DNA from: Cellulomonas sp. JH27-2
GTDB lineage: Bacteria > Actinomycetota > Actinomycetes > Actinomycetales > Cellulomonadaceae
DNA: 64,000 nt
NCBI RefSeq assembly: GCF_014837175.1
Contig: NZ_JACYFR010000003.1
Location: 558,001 to 622,000, forward strand
Direction: 5' to 3'
The position numbers and the translations under genes were made by a program. Under the pieces are notes generated by a model. The model was given only the letters and a program-made list of their open reading frames with translations. It made no database searches and was not told the origin of the DNA. Every line of letters starts with the position of its first letter. Positions within the stretch are counted from its first letter, which is position 1. Positions 1-9,120 of this stretch are shown here, one piece after another.

Positions 1-1
1 C

Positions 2-3000
2 GGCGGGTTCCCCCAGACCGACCCGTGGTCCTTCCACCGCGCCACGGCACTGACCAAGACGGCGATGGGGACGAACACCGCGGACATCTACGGGTACCCC
101 GACCACGCGGGTCAGGCGCGCCCGGACATCCTGTACTGGTACCCGGACATCAACACCGGCAGCTTCACGGGAAAGAACCAGGGCCCGTGGTCGGTGTCGG
201 GCAGCGGAAAGTATGTCGTCTACGGCGGCGAGTTCACGCGCGTCAACAACGTCAAGCAGCAGGGACTCGTGCGGTTCGCCACGGCGGACGTCGCGCCCAA
301 CTCGCTGACGCCGGTGCTCAAGAGCACGACCTGGCCGCTGGACGCCCGGTCCTACACAGCGGGGCAGGTGCGACTGAGCTGGGGCAGCAACTGGGACCGG
401 GACAACCAGACGCTCACGTACAAGCTCTACCGCCAGAGCACGAACAACGCGCCCATCTACACGACGACGCTCACGACGCCGTTCTGGAAGCCCAAGTCCA
501 TGTCGTTCACCGACACGGGACTGGCACCTGGTTCGACCACGAGGTATCGGGTCGCCGCGGTCGACTCCTTCGGGAACCAATCCCTCTCGGACTGGGTGAG
601 CATCACTGTCAACAGCACCGACACTCTCTCCGCCTATGCGGGCAAGGTGCTCGACGACGGGGCGCTCGACTACTGGCGCCTCGGTGAGGCGAGCGGGCCC
701 ACGGTCGCCGACTGGGCGGGTTCGAGCGACGCGACGGCCGGCTCGGGAGTGACGTTCAACCAGGCTGGTGCGATCGGTGGCGACTCCAACACCGCCGCGT
801 CCTTCAACGGCTCCACCTCGGGCTTCGCCGCCACCTCCGACCTCATCGACGGCCCGCAGACGTTCGGCATCGAAGCATGGTTCAAGACCACCACCACCTC
901 CGGCGGCAAGATCGTCGGGTTCGGCAACGCCAACACGGGCACCAGCTCGAGCTATGACCGCCACGTGTACATGAGCCCGAGCGGCCGCGTGAACTTCGGG
1001 GTCTACCCGGGATCGTCGCAGACCGTCACGTCCAGCAAGGCCTACAACGACGGTCAGTGGCACCAGGTCGTCGCCTCGCTGGGCAGCGACGGCATGAAGC
1101 TGTTCATCGACGGGAAGCGGGTGGCCCAGCGCGGCGACATCACCTCGGCGCAGCCGTACTCGGGCTACTGGCGGATCGGCGGGGACTCCCCGTGGGACGG
1201 CAACGCGTTCTTCAACGGGAGCATCGACGACGTCGCCATCTACGGCGGGCCGCTGACGGCGACCCAGGTCAACTCCCACTGGGTCGCGGCCGGCAACCCG
1301 TCCACCATCCCGACGGCCCCGGCCGACACATACGGCGCTGCCGTGTTCAACCTGTCGCCCGACCTCTACTGGCGCCTGGGCGAGTCCAGCGGGTCTGTGG
1401 CGGCCGACTCCGGACCGCTCGGCAGCACGGGGACGTACGTCAACGGCGTGACGAAGGGGACGAGTGGCGCCCTGAGCGGTGTCTCGAGCTCGGCAGCCAC
1501 CTTCGACGGGTCGAGCGGGCAGGTCGTCAGCACCGTGCAGGTGAACAACCCGACCACGTACTCCGAAGAGCTGTGGTTCAAGACGACCACGACGAACGGC
1601 GGCAAGCTCATCGGCTTCGGGGACTCCACGAGTGGCCTGTCGAACAACTACGACCGGCACGTGTACATGGAGAACGGCGGTCAGCTCACATTCGGCGTCT
1701 GGACGGGCCAGACCAACACCATCACGACGGCGGCGAGCTTCAACGACGGCGCATGGCACCACCTCGTCGCGACGCAGTCCAGCGAAGGCATGAAGCTCTA
1801 CGTCGACGGCACGCTGCGGGGGACGAACTCGCAACCGTCCGCGCAGTCATACAGCGGGTACTGGCGGGTCGGCGGCGACGTGACCTGGGGACCGCAGCCG
1901 TGGTTCGCCGGCTCGCTCGACGAAGTCGCCGTCTACTCGACGGCCCTGACCGCCGCTCAGGTGCAGCAGCACTACCAGCTGGGCACGGGAACGGTCCCCA
2001 ACCAGGATCCGGTGGCGGCGTTCACGACGTCGGCGACCGGGCTCAAGGTGAACGTGGACGCCTCGGGTTCGTCCGACCCGGACGGGTCGATCGCGAGCTA
2101 CGCGTGGACGTTCGAGGGCGGCGGCGCGGCGACGGGTGCGACGGCGTCGTACACGTTCCCCGCGACCGGCACCTACACGATCGGCCTGACGGTGACGGAT
2201 GACGACGGTGCCACCAAGCACCTCGACAAGACAGTCTCGGTGACAGCTCCCAACCAGGATCCTGTGGCGGCGTTCACGACGACCTCGACCAACCTGAAGG
2301 TCGACGTCGACGCGTCGGGATCGTCCGATCCGGACGGGACGATCGCCGAATACGCGTGGACGTTCGAGGGCGGCGGCACGGACACGGGCAAGACCGCGTC
2401 GTACACGTTCCCCGCGGCGGGCACGTACGTGATCGGTCTGACGGTCACCGACGACGACGGCGCCACCAAGCACCTGGACAAGACCGTGACCGTCAGCGCG
2501 GCGAACCAGTCGCCCGTGGCGGCGTTCACCGCGACGGCGACAGGGTTGAAGGTGGACGTCGACGCGTCGGGCGCGTCCGACCCGGACGGGACGATCGCCG
2601 CGTACGCGTGGACGTTCGAGGGCGGCGGCACGGACACGGGCAAGACCGCGTCCTACACCTTCCCCGCGACGGGCACGTACACGATCGGTCTGACGGTCAC
2701 CGACAACGACGGCGCCACCAAGCACCTGGACAAGACGATCTCGGTCACGGCCCCCGCCACCGACCAGCCGCCTGCCAACGCCCTCGCGTGGGACACGTTC
2801 GGGCGGACCGTCGCGAGCGGCTGGGGCAACGCTCAGGTCGGTGGCCCGTGGACGTCGACGGGGACGGCCAGCCGGTTCACGGTCGGCGGTGGACTGGGGC
2901 AGCACATGGTCTCCGCAGGGAGCACCCTGACCTCGTCCCTCGCAACCGTCTCTTCGACGAGCACGGACGTGTCCGTCTCGCTGAGCCCGGACAAGCCCCT

Positions 3001-3400
3001 CACAGGGGGCGGCGCGTGGATCACGCTCCAAGGTCGAACGGTCGGGTCTGAGTCCTACGCTGCCCGGGTCCGCCTGCAGGCGGACGGGACTGTCCAGCTC
3101 CATCTCATGCGGTCGGCTACTGCTCTGCGCGGCGGCACGGTCACTGGCGTGGCCTACGGCGCGGGCGACCAGCTCAACCTCCGTCTCCAGGTGACAGGCA
3201 CATCGCCGACGACCGTCAGTGCGAAGGTCTGGAAGAGTGGCGCAGCTGAGCCCTCTGCGTGGACGTACACCATCGCGGACGCGACGGCGGCACTGCAGGC
3301 CGCCGGTGGGATCGGCATCCAGACGTACATGTTCGGCACGGTGACGAACGGACCCGTGACGGTGCGATACGACGACCTCAAGGCAGTCCCCGCAGGCTGA
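2..3400 (+). CDS. Large secreted LamG/PKD-repeat surface protein, 3' part
   Basis: Open from the left edge, so the true start and any signal peptide lie outside the window; 1132 residues are visible. The first ~100 residues include a GGEFTRVNNV stretch like the beta-propeller-type repeats of actinobacterial PKD proteins. They are followed by a fibronectin-III-like segment (about nt 300-620), two LamG/concanavalin-like domains that each open with YWRLGE (about nt 630-1330 and 1330-1999), three PKD domains (nt 2000-2755) and a final beta-sandwich-like domain to the stop. No catalytic motif or LPXTG anchor is visible in this part. Such proteins are usually exported and bind carbohydrate or other surface ligands. 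The polysaccharide genes that follow suggest a surface role, but this is inference. The exact ligand is unknown. Confidence 0.85.
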   Translation, partial: GGFPQTDPWSFHRATALTKTAMGTNTADIYGYPDHAGQARPDILYWYPDINTGSFTGKNQGPWSVSGSGKYVVYGGEFTRVNNVKQQGLVRFATADVAPNSLTPVLKSTTWPLDARSYTAGQVRLSWGSNWDRDNQTLTYKLYRQSTNNAPIYTTTLTTPFWKPKSMSFTDTGLAPGSTTRYRVAAVDSFGNQSLSDWVSITVNSTDTLSAYAGKVLDDGALDYWRLGEASGPTVADWAGSSDATAGSGVTFNQAGAIGGDSNTAASFNGSTSGFAATSDLIDGPQTFGIEAWFKTTTTSGGKIVGFGNANTGTSSSYDRHVYMSPSGRVNFGVYPGSSQTVTSSKAYNDGQWHQVVASLGSDGMKLFIDGKRVAQRGDITSAQPYSGYWRIGGDSPWDGNAFFNGSIDDVAIYGGPLTATQVNSHWVAAGNPSTIPTAPADTYGAAVFNLSPDLYWRLGESSGSVAADSGPLGSTGTYVNGVTKGTSGALSGVSSSAATFDGSSGQVVSTVQVNNPTTYSEELWFKTTTTNGGKLIGFGDSTSGLSNNYDRHVYMENGGQLTFGVWTGQTNTITTAASFNDGAWHHLVATQSSEGMKLYVDGTLRGTNSQPSAQSYSGYWRVGGDVTWGPQPWFAGSLDEVAVYSTALTAAQVQQHYQLGTGTVPNQDPVAAFTTSATGLKVNVDASGSSDPDGSIASYAWTFEGGGAATGATASYTFPATGTYTIGLTVTDDDGATKHLDKTVSVTAPNQDPVAAFTTTSTNLKVDVDASGSSDPDGTIAEYAWTFEGGGTDTGKTASYTFPAAGTYVIGLTVTDDDGATKHLDKTVTVSAANQSPVAAFTATATGLKVDVDASGASDPDGTIAAYAWTFEGGGTDTGKTASYTFPATGTYTIGLTVTDNDGATKHLDKTISVTAPATDQPPANALAWDTFGRTVASGWGNAQVGGPWTSTGTASRFTVGGGLGQHMVSAGSTLTSSLATVSSTSTDVSVSLSPDKPLTGGGAWITLQGRTVGSESYAARVRLQADGTVQLHLMRSATALRGGTVTGVAYGAGDQLNLRLQVTGTSPTTVSAKVWKSGAAEPSAWTYTIADATAALQAAGGIGIQTYMFGTVTNGPVTVRYDDLKAVPAG
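2000..2755 (+). repeat. Three tandem 252-bp PKD-encoding repeats
   Basis: Three copies of exactly 252 nt (84 codons) begin at 2000, 2252 and 2504, each opening with an AAC codon (Asn-Gln). Each encodes one PKD domain with SDPDG, YAWTFEGGG and GLTVTD motifs. Copies two and three share long identical DNA stretches around AYAWTFEGGGTDTG, implying recent duplication or gene conversion. Confidence 0.9.
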
Positions 3401-3434
3401 CGGGCACGGCCGAGGCGCCGACGAAGGGAGAGAC

Positions 3435-4382
3435 GTGCGTATCACAGTGGTCACGCTCACCTTTCGTCGGCCCCTCGACCTGGCCGACGCGCTCCCGGGG
3501 CTGGTTGAGCACGTCCGAGGAGTTCCGGGTGCCGAGCTGCTCGTCGTCGACAACGACACGATCCCGTCAGCGCGTGACACCGTCGAGTCGTGGTCGGTCG
3601 ACCACCCCGTGCGTTACGTGCACGAACCGGCACCGGGAATCGCTGCGGCCCGCAACCGTGGTCTTGCGGAGGCGGCAGACGCGGACGTCGTCGTGTTCAT
3701 CGACGACGACGAGCGGCCTCGGCAGGGTTGGCTCGAGTCGCTCCTTGCCACCCACGCCCGTGAGAACTGCGCGGCGGTCGCCGGTGCGGTCGTCTCGGTC
3801 TTCGACTCCGAGCCGGAGAAGTGGATCCGGGCGGGGCGTTTCTTCGACCGCCTGCGCCATCCGACCGGAACCGAGCTCGACGTCGTCGCGACGAACAACC
3901 TGCTGCTCGACGCGGCGTTGATCCGGTCCTGGGACCTGACGTTCGACGACGAGTTCGGGTTGACCGGCGGGTCGGACACCGTCTTCTCGCTCGAGCTGCG
4001 CAGGCGTGGCGGCCGGCTCGTCTGGTGCGACGAGGCGGTGGTCGAGGACGTCGTTCCCGCAGCGCGCGCCACCCGTTCGTGGGTGCTCCGACGTGCCTTC
4101 CGCATGGGCAACACGGGGAGCAGGGCCCGGCTGCATGTGGCGCGAGGGCGGTCCGCCCGGTTCAAGCTGCGGGTCGTGCTCGTCGCGCACGGCCTCGTTC
4201 GGTTGGGTGGCGGTGCAGCCGGCGTTGCCTGGGGGGCCGTGTCGGGCTCCCTCGCCCGCAGGGCGAGGGGGAGCCGCACGGTCGTTCGTGGCGCCGGGAT
4301 GATCCTCGGCGCCTTCGGGTACGTGTACTCCGAGTACGCCAGGCCGGTTCCCGCGCCGACCCCTGTGGCCGCTCGTGGCTGA
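3435..4382 (+). CDS. Family 2 glycosyltransferase (ExoM-like)
   Basis: A 315-residue GT-A fold enzyme predicted to transfer a sugar from a nucleotide sugar to a growing surface polysaccharide on the cytoplasmic face of the membrane. The N-terminus shows the nucleotide-binding strand ITVVTLTFRRP, then ELLVVDND, PGIAAARNRGLAEA and the metal-binding DDD in VFIDDDERP (about residue 90). A hydrophobic stretch near the C-terminus (about residues 245-295) may attach it to the membrane. It starts at GTG 3435, preceded by AAGGGAG. Its stop overlaps the next gene by 8 nt, so the two are probably co-translated. Donor and acceptor cannot be read from the sequence. Confidence 0.85.
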   Translation: MRITVVTLTFRRPLDLADALPGLVEHVRGVPGAELLVVDNDTIPSARDTVESWSVDHPVRYVHEPAPGIAAARNRGLAEAADADVVVFIDDDERPRQGWLESLLATHARENCAAVAGAVVSVFDSEPEKWIRAGRFFDRLRHPTGTELDVVATNNLLLDAALIRSWDLTFDDEFGLTGGSDTVFSLELRRRGGRLVWCDEAVVEDVVPAARATRSWVLRRAFRMGNTGSRARLHVARGRSARFKLRVVLVAHGLVRLGGGAAGVAWGAVSGSLARRARGSRTVVRGAGMILGAFGYVYSEYARPVPAPTPVAARG

Positions 4383-5400
4383 GGTGAAGCCGGAGCTGAC
4401 TGTCCTGACCTCCATGGCCGTCGTCCGTGAGACCACCAACCCGTACGTCGTGGACCTGAACCGGCTGCTGGCGCACCGGGTGACCTTGCTGTTGTTCTCG
4501 TGGCGATCCCTGCTGACGGGCCGGTGGGACGTCTTCCACGTCCATTGGCCCGACGCGATGCTGCGACGCTCGGACCCGATCCGGACGCTGGGCGCGTGCC
4601 TGCTCCTCTCCGCAGGCATGCTGCGTGCGCGTTGGACCGGACGTCGTGTTGTCCGGACGCTGCACAACGCCGAGCCGCACGAGCGGCACGGCATCGTCGT
4701 GCGAGCAACGCTGCGCCTCGTCGACCGGACGACGACTGGGTGGATCCGGCTCAACGACCACACACCGGTACCGACGCACGGGTTCGTGGTCACGATCCCG
4801 CACGGCACCTACGCGGACTGGTACGCCGACACGCCCCGTCCCGCACGGCGACCCGGCCGGCTGGCGTACGTCGGGCTCGTCCGACCGTACAAGGGGGTCG
4901 ACGACCTGATCGCGGCTTTCGCACAGCTCGACCTCCCCGACGTGTCGCTTCACGTGAGCGGGCGTCCTGTGGACGCGGAGTACGGCCGGGCGATCGCCCG
5001 CCTCGCGGGCGCCGACCCCCGCGTCGTCGTCGACCTGCGCCATGTCCCCGACGGCGCGATGGCGCGTGAGATCGGCGAGGCGACGCTCGTCGTACTCCCG
5101 TATCGCGAGATGCACAACTCCGGCGCGGCGCTGCTCGCGCTCTCCCTCGGGCGGCCGGTCCTGGTGCCCGCGAACGCGGTCACGGACGACTTGGCGCACG
5201 AGGTGGGTGAGCAGTGGGTCCAGCGCTTCGCGGGCACGTTCGACGCACGAGCACTGAACCGCGCCTTAGGGGCGGTGGAAGGCCTCGACGGGTCGCCCGA
5301 CCTCTCGGCTCGTTCCTGGGAGGCCATCGCCGACCAGCACGTCGTGGCATTTGCGCGGGCAGTGGACATCTGGTCGGAGCATTCCATCGCCGCTCCGTGA
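4375..5400 (+). CDS. GT4-like glycosyltransferase with an in-frame TTA codon
   Basis: A 341-residue GT-B type glycosyltransferase, probably acting in the same glycan pathway as the gene before it. DVFHVHWPD lies in the N-terminal domain. LAYVGLVRPYKGVDDL opens the donor-binding domain, and LPYREMHNSGAALLALSLGRPV is the region that normally binds the nucleotide sugar. It starts at GTG 4375 and overlaps the upstream GT2 gene by 8 nt. The gene carries a TTA leucine codon at 5266-5268, very rare in DNA this GC-rich and the only one I found in the window. It converges on the O-antigen ligase-like gene with only 10 bp between the two stops and no hairpin. Substrate unknown. Confidence 0.8.
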   Translation: MAEVKPELTVLTSMAVVRETTNPYVVDLNRLLAHRVTLLLFSWRSLLTGRWDVFHVHWPDAMLRRSDPIRTLGACLLLSAGMLRARWTGRRVVRTLHNAEPHERHGIVVRATLRLVDRTTTGWIRLNDHTPVPTHGFVVTIPHGTYADWYADTPRPARRPGRLAYVGLVRPYKGVDDLIAAFAQLDLPDVSLHVSGRPVDAEYGRAIARLAGADPRVVVDLRHVPDGAMAREIGEATLVVLPYREMHNSGAALLALSLGRPVLVPANAVTDDLAHEVGEQWVQRFAGTFDARALNRALGAVEGLDGSPDLSARSWEAIADQHVVAFARAVDIWSEHSIAAP

Positions 5401-5410
5401 CGCCCGTCCC

Positions 5411-6703
5411 TCACGCCGCGCGGCTGGGCTCCTGATCCGGGGATCCAGCTGACGGGTCGAGGGCGAAGGCGTCATCGGCGCCTTTGAGCGTGAGCATCAG
5501 AGCCACCGCAGCCACGAGGAGCGTGGACGAAGCGAGGACTGGTCCGAACAGCGCATTCCACAACAGCCGGACCGCCAGGTAGACGAGCAGCGCAGGAGCG
5601 GCCCGTCGTGCGACCAGTCCGACGCACGACCGGCACGAGAGCCAGACGGCCATGACCGTGAACACGAGTCCGAGCACGCCGAACGACGCCCACGTGTCAC
5701 CGATCAGCGAGTGCAGCTCGTACCCGGAGCCGAACATGTACTTGTTGACGTAGCCGTTGTCCGGGTTGTACCCGAGCGAGGCCATGCCCTCCTTGGCGAC
5801 CATGATGTCTTGCAGGCTGCTCATGGTGCCGGAACCGAAGCCCAGCGGGTGGTCCCTCATGAGGGCGACCGTCGCCCCCATCTCAGGGCGTGCTCCCAGC
5901 AGGATGTTGCCGGTGGTCGCGATCTGGACCTCGGTGCGCTCCTGCGCTGACTCGCCGAGGTAGCCGTCGAGGATCAGTCCTTGGCCGATCTGGTAGATGG
6001 CGAAGATCAGCACGGTGCCCAGGGCGACGACCCTGAGACGGGACCCCGCCTTGGTGCGGGCGTGCCCGAGGCTCTGCCAAGCGACCACGGTGGCCGCGAC
6101 GAGGAGCATGGCGAAGGTCGACCGTCCACCTGCGAGGGCGCTTCCTGCGGCGAGCGTGAGTGCGACGACGACCTGTGTCCAGCGCCACCCGAGGTGCCAC
6201 ACGACGGCCAGGGCGAGGACGCTGACAGGTACCGAGTACTGGAAGCGCCAGGCGTGGGCGTCGAACCCCAGACCCCCCAGGGGGACGGCCGCGACCATTC
6301 CCGCGCCGAAGAGCACCGCGACGAGCGACGTCCTCATCGCGGTCCGAGCCCAGAGGACGACAGGGACGCCCACGAGGATGTTGAGCAGGATGAACGTGGT
6401 GGTCATGGTCGAGGCCGTCGAGGTGCGGTGGTCGGTGGCCGCGGTCTCGGTGAGCCAGACACCAGCGACGCCCGCCATGGCGCCGACACTCAGAAGTGGC
6501 CACGCCCCACGGTACCGGGAGACGGCGGGGAACCAGACAGGCGCCAGTGCGAGGCCGAGCACCGTTCCGGCGCTCAGCGTTCGGTACACGGCGTAGTCGG
6601 CCCCGACCAGCATCACGGCGACGCCGGCCACGACCGCAGTCCACGACGGGCTGCCAGCCCCGTACGGGGCCGGGCGAGCCGTCTGCTCGGCCGTGGGCGT
6701 CAT
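5411..6703 (-). CDS. O-antigen ligase/polymerase-like polytopic membrane protein
   Basis: A 430-residue, very hydrophobic protein with roughly 10-12 predicted membrane segments and a large external loop before the last ones (DNGYVNKYMFGSGYELHSL region). This is the layout of Wzy/WaaL-type (O-antigen ligase family) proteins, which polymerise or transfer lipid-linked glycans outside the membrane. The ATG at 6703 was chosen because GGAGGAG precedes it by 4 nt; the frame stays open upstream to 6841 but that stretch is Arg/Ser-rich and lacks hydrophobic character. It lies convergent to the glycosyltransferase pair and divergent from the acyltransferase run. Ligase and polymerase cannot be told apart here. 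Confidence 0.8.
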   Translation of the reverse strand: MTPTAEQTARPAPYGAGSPSWTAVVAGVAVMLVGADYAVYRTLSAGTVLGLALAPVWFPAVSRYRGAWPLLSVGAMAGVAGVWLTETAATDHRTSTASTMTTTFILLNILVGVPVVLWARTAMRTSLVAVLFGAGMVAAVPLGGLGFDAHAWRFQYSVPVSVLALAVVWHLGWRWTQVVVALTLAAGSALAGGRSTFAMLLVAATVVAWQSLGHARTKAGSRLRVVALGTVLIFAIYQIGQGLILDGYLGESAQERTEVQIATTGNILLGARPEMGATVALMRDHPLGFGSGTMSSLQDIMVAKEGMASLGYNPDNGYVNKYMFGSGYELHSLIGDTWASFGVLGLVFTVMAVWLSCRSCVGLVARRAAPALLVYLAVRLLWNALFGPVLASSTLLVAAVALMLTLKGADDAFALDPSAGSPDQEPSRAA

Positions 6704-6819
6704 CGGTCTCCTCCGGCGCGACTCGCGTAGGCAGCCACCATATTCCTTGGTGGTCGCCGGACTTCGCGATCGCACAGATTTCGCCCGCACCGACCCTCGG
6801 TGCGTCGGATACCCCGTCC

Positions 6820-6825
6820 TACGAT
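6820..6825 (+). promoter_or_regulatory. -10 element for leaderless acyltransferase transcript
   Basis: TACGAT ends 6 nt before the GTG at 6832, so transcription should begin at or next to the start codon. No Shine-Dalgarno is present, fitting a leaderless mRNA. Confidence 0.55.
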
Positions 6826-6831
6826 GGGCGG

Positions 6832-7914
6832 GTGTCGACAAAGGTGGATAATTCGGGCGAGCGGCCGGGGCTGCAACGTACCCGACTCGACTGGGTCGAC
6901 GCCGGACGCGGCCTGGCGATCTGCCTGGTCGTGCTGTTCCACTCTGCCAACTGGCTCGGTGCGGCAGGGATCGACACCCGCGGTTGGATCTCGTTCAACC
7001 TGGTCGTCTCGTCCCTGCGCATGCCATTGTTCTTCGCCTTGTCGGGCCTGTTCGCCGGCAAGTGGCTCCTGGTGTCCTGGCGCACGTTGTGGAGCGGCAA
7101 GGTCCGGATGTTCGCTTGGGTCTTCCTCGTGTGGTCGACGATCGGCGCTTGCGCGTTCACGGTCGGCACACGGGTCATGCTCGATCAGGGCTCGCTGCTC
7201 AAGGGCACGCTTCTGCCCATCGTCCTCGCCCCCGCCTATCCGCGGCTCGAGCTCTGGTTCATCTGGGCTCTCGCGCTCTTCTTCTGCCTGGCCAAGCTCA
7301 CGGCGCGTCTCGACCCGCGCCTGCAGCTGGCCGTCGCAGGCGTGGGTTCTGCCGTTGCGCTCAGCGGGTGGGTGACCGCGAGCCCTGGCTGGAACGGAAG
7401 CGTGCGCTACTACTTCTTCTTCCTCGTCGGGCTCCACGCGAGGACGCTCATCATCCGACTCGGGAGTACTCGGCGGATCGGCCTGCTCGCCTCGGGGTTC
7501 GCCGCGTGGCTCGTCGCGTCATTCGCGCTGTGGCACTGGAACCTCCGCGAGGTACCTGGTCTGTACTTCATCAACTGCCTGCTCGGCCTCGTGGCGGGCG
7601 TCGCGTTGAGCAGGGTCGTGAGATGGCGTGCGATCCGCGCCGTCGGCTCGCGGACGCTGCCCATCTACCTGGCGCACACGCCGATCATCCTGCTCGTGTG
7701 CATGGTGATCTCCCTGACGGCGATCTCGCAGGTTCCTGTGACGGCTCAAGTCGCGCCGCCGCTGCTCATGCTCGTCGCGGTGATCGGTGCGCTGCTGCTG
7801 AACCGAGCGGCGCCGCGAGCGGGAGCCGCGTGGTTGTACGAGGCGCCCGGTTGGTTTCCGGGGCGTCCCGAGCAGGGGGCCCCGCGTCCCGAGCCGGCCC
7901 AGGCGTCCTCGTGA
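6832..7914 (+). CDS. Acyltransferase family 3 membrane protein, copy 1
   Basis: A 360-residue polytopic protein of the acyltransferase-3 (OafA/NodX-like) family, which O-acylates sugars of surface polysaccharides using cytoplasmic acyl-CoA. It opens with LDWVDAGRGLAICLVVLFHS, holding the conserved Arg and the membrane-embedded catalytic His. About ten hydrophobic segments follow, then RTLPIYLAHTPIILL near the end. The GTG at 6832 is chosen because a -10 hexamer lies just ahead and the family motif starts about 20 residues in. It overlaps the next acyltransferase gene by 4 nt (GTGA). Substrate unknown. Confidence 0.85.
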   Translation: MSTKVDNSGERPGLQRTRLDWVDAGRGLAICLVVLFHSANWLGAAGIDTRGWISFNLVVSSLRMPLFFALSGLFAGKWLLVSWRTLWSGKVRMFAWVFLVWSTIGACAFTVGTRVMLDQGSLLKGTLLPIVLAPAYPRLELWFIWALALFFCLAKLTARLDPRLQLAVAGVGSAVALSGWVTASPGWNGSVRYYFFFLVGLHARTLIIRLGSTRRIGLLASGFAAWLVASFALWHWNLREVPGLYFINCLLGLVAGVALSRVVRWRAIRAVGSRTLPIYLAHTPIILLVCMVISLTAISQVPVTAQVAPPLLMLVAVIGALLLNRAAPRAGAAWLYEAPGWFPGRPEQGAPRPEPAQASS

Positions 7915-9014
7915 GCCCGGAGCCCTCCGTGATCGAAGCGGTCGGGGAACCGGTCGCCGTCGAGCCGGTACGGGAGCGCCTCGTCTGGGTCGATGCGGCG
8001 CGCGGCTACTGCGTGGCCGCGGTCGTTCTGTTCCACGTCCTTCTGTGGCGGACGTCGTGGGGCGCGCTGACGGACGACCCTGTCGCCTGGGGGTTCTGGG
8101 GCTCCGTCAACCAGGCCCTGGGGAGCGTCAGGATGCCGGTCCTGCTGGCGATCTCTGGTCTGGTCCTCTCCCGCCAGATCCGAGAGGGTCTGCACCGGTC
8201 GACCACGGGTTTCCGCGCCGTGTCGAACTACTACCTCTACGTCGTCTGGCTGGCCGTCTACGCGCTGGTCTCGTTCTTCGTCGCGTCGCCCAGCCTGCAC
8301 CATCGCGTCGATGGTCTGGGCTTCTTCGAGCAGCTGCTCGTGCCTGACACGACGCTCTGGTACATCTACGCGCTCGCGCTCTACATCCCGCTGCTCGCGC
8401 TCGCCAGGCACGTCCCGCCGTGGCTCGTCGTGTCACTTCTCACCGTGCTGGCGGTCGTCGTGCACCTTCACGATGCCGACGCGCTGGCACTGAAGACACC
8501 CGGGCTCTTCGTCTTCTTCGCGGTCGGCGTCTATGGCTCTGATCGCCTTCGTGCTCTGGCGGGGGCCGCCACCTGGTGGCGTCTCGCGGCTGCCGCGGTC
8601 GTCGCCGCGGGCATCGCTGCGCTCGGCGCGCTGACGACGTCAGCAGTCCAGGATGCGGTGCTGTTCGTGCCGCGTGGAGTCGCATTCGCTGTCGTCTGCG
8701 TCGTCGCCGTCGCGATCGCCGTGCGCTGGCGGCCAGTGCGCCGGCTCGGGCTGGCACTGGGACGCAAGACGCTCGGCGTGTACGTCCAGCATCCTCTGTG
8801 GTTGGCGTTGGTGACGGGGATCGCCGCCGCCTTCGGGCGTGAGCTCGTCGCGACCGTTCTCGCCAGTCGCGCCGGTGCCCTGCTGTTCCCGATGGTCGTC
8901 ACCGCGATCGTCGTCGGTCTCAGCATAGGGACTCAGGTGGTCGCCGAGCGGGCCGGGCTGCGGTTCCTCTTCGAGCTGCCCGCGCGGTGGCGACACGCCT
9001 TCGGGCGGACCTGA
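7911..9014 (+). CDS. Acyltransferase family 3 membrane protein, copy 2
   Basis: A 367-residue paralogue of the preceding gene. It opens with LVWVDAARGYCVAAVVLFHV, keeping the Arg and His of the family, then about ten membrane segments including KTLGVYVQHPLWLAL. GTG 7911 overlaps the upstream stop as GTGA, so translation is probably coupled. Sequence divergence from its neighbours suggests a different acyl group or sugar position rather than recent duplication. Expected role: O-acetylation or other acylation of the envelope glycan. Which glycan is not visible. Confidence 0.85.
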   Translation: MSPEPSVIEAVGEPVAVEPVRERLVWVDAARGYCVAAVVLFHVLLWRTSWGALTDDPVAWGFWGSVNQALGSVRMPVLLAISGLVLSRQIREGLHRSTTGFRAVSNYYLYVVWLAVYALVSFFVASPSLHHRVDGLGFFEQLLVPDTTLWYIYALALYIPLLALARHVPPWLVVSLLTVLAVVVHLHDADALALKTPGLFVFFAVGVYGSDRLRALAGAATWWRLAAAAVVAAGIAALGALTTSAVQDAVLFVPRGVAFAVVCVVAVAIAVRWRPVRRLGLALGRKTLGVYVQHPLWLALVTGIAAAFGRELVATVLASRAGALLFPMVVTAIVVGLSIGTQVVAERAGLRFLFELPARWRHAFGRT

Positions 9015-9120
9015 TCGGCGAGCACGCAGCGGGTGAATATCGGTCCGAACCGGACCATTCGGGCACCGGCTGCACTAGCGTTCCGTGCGCAGGCGACGGC
9101 TTGACGAGGGGGGTGGTCAC

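Noticed and set aside
1847-3580. 577-codon minus-strand ORF with internal repeats opposite the PKD region
   Set aside because: Its repeats simply mirror the 252-bp PKD repeats on the plus strand.
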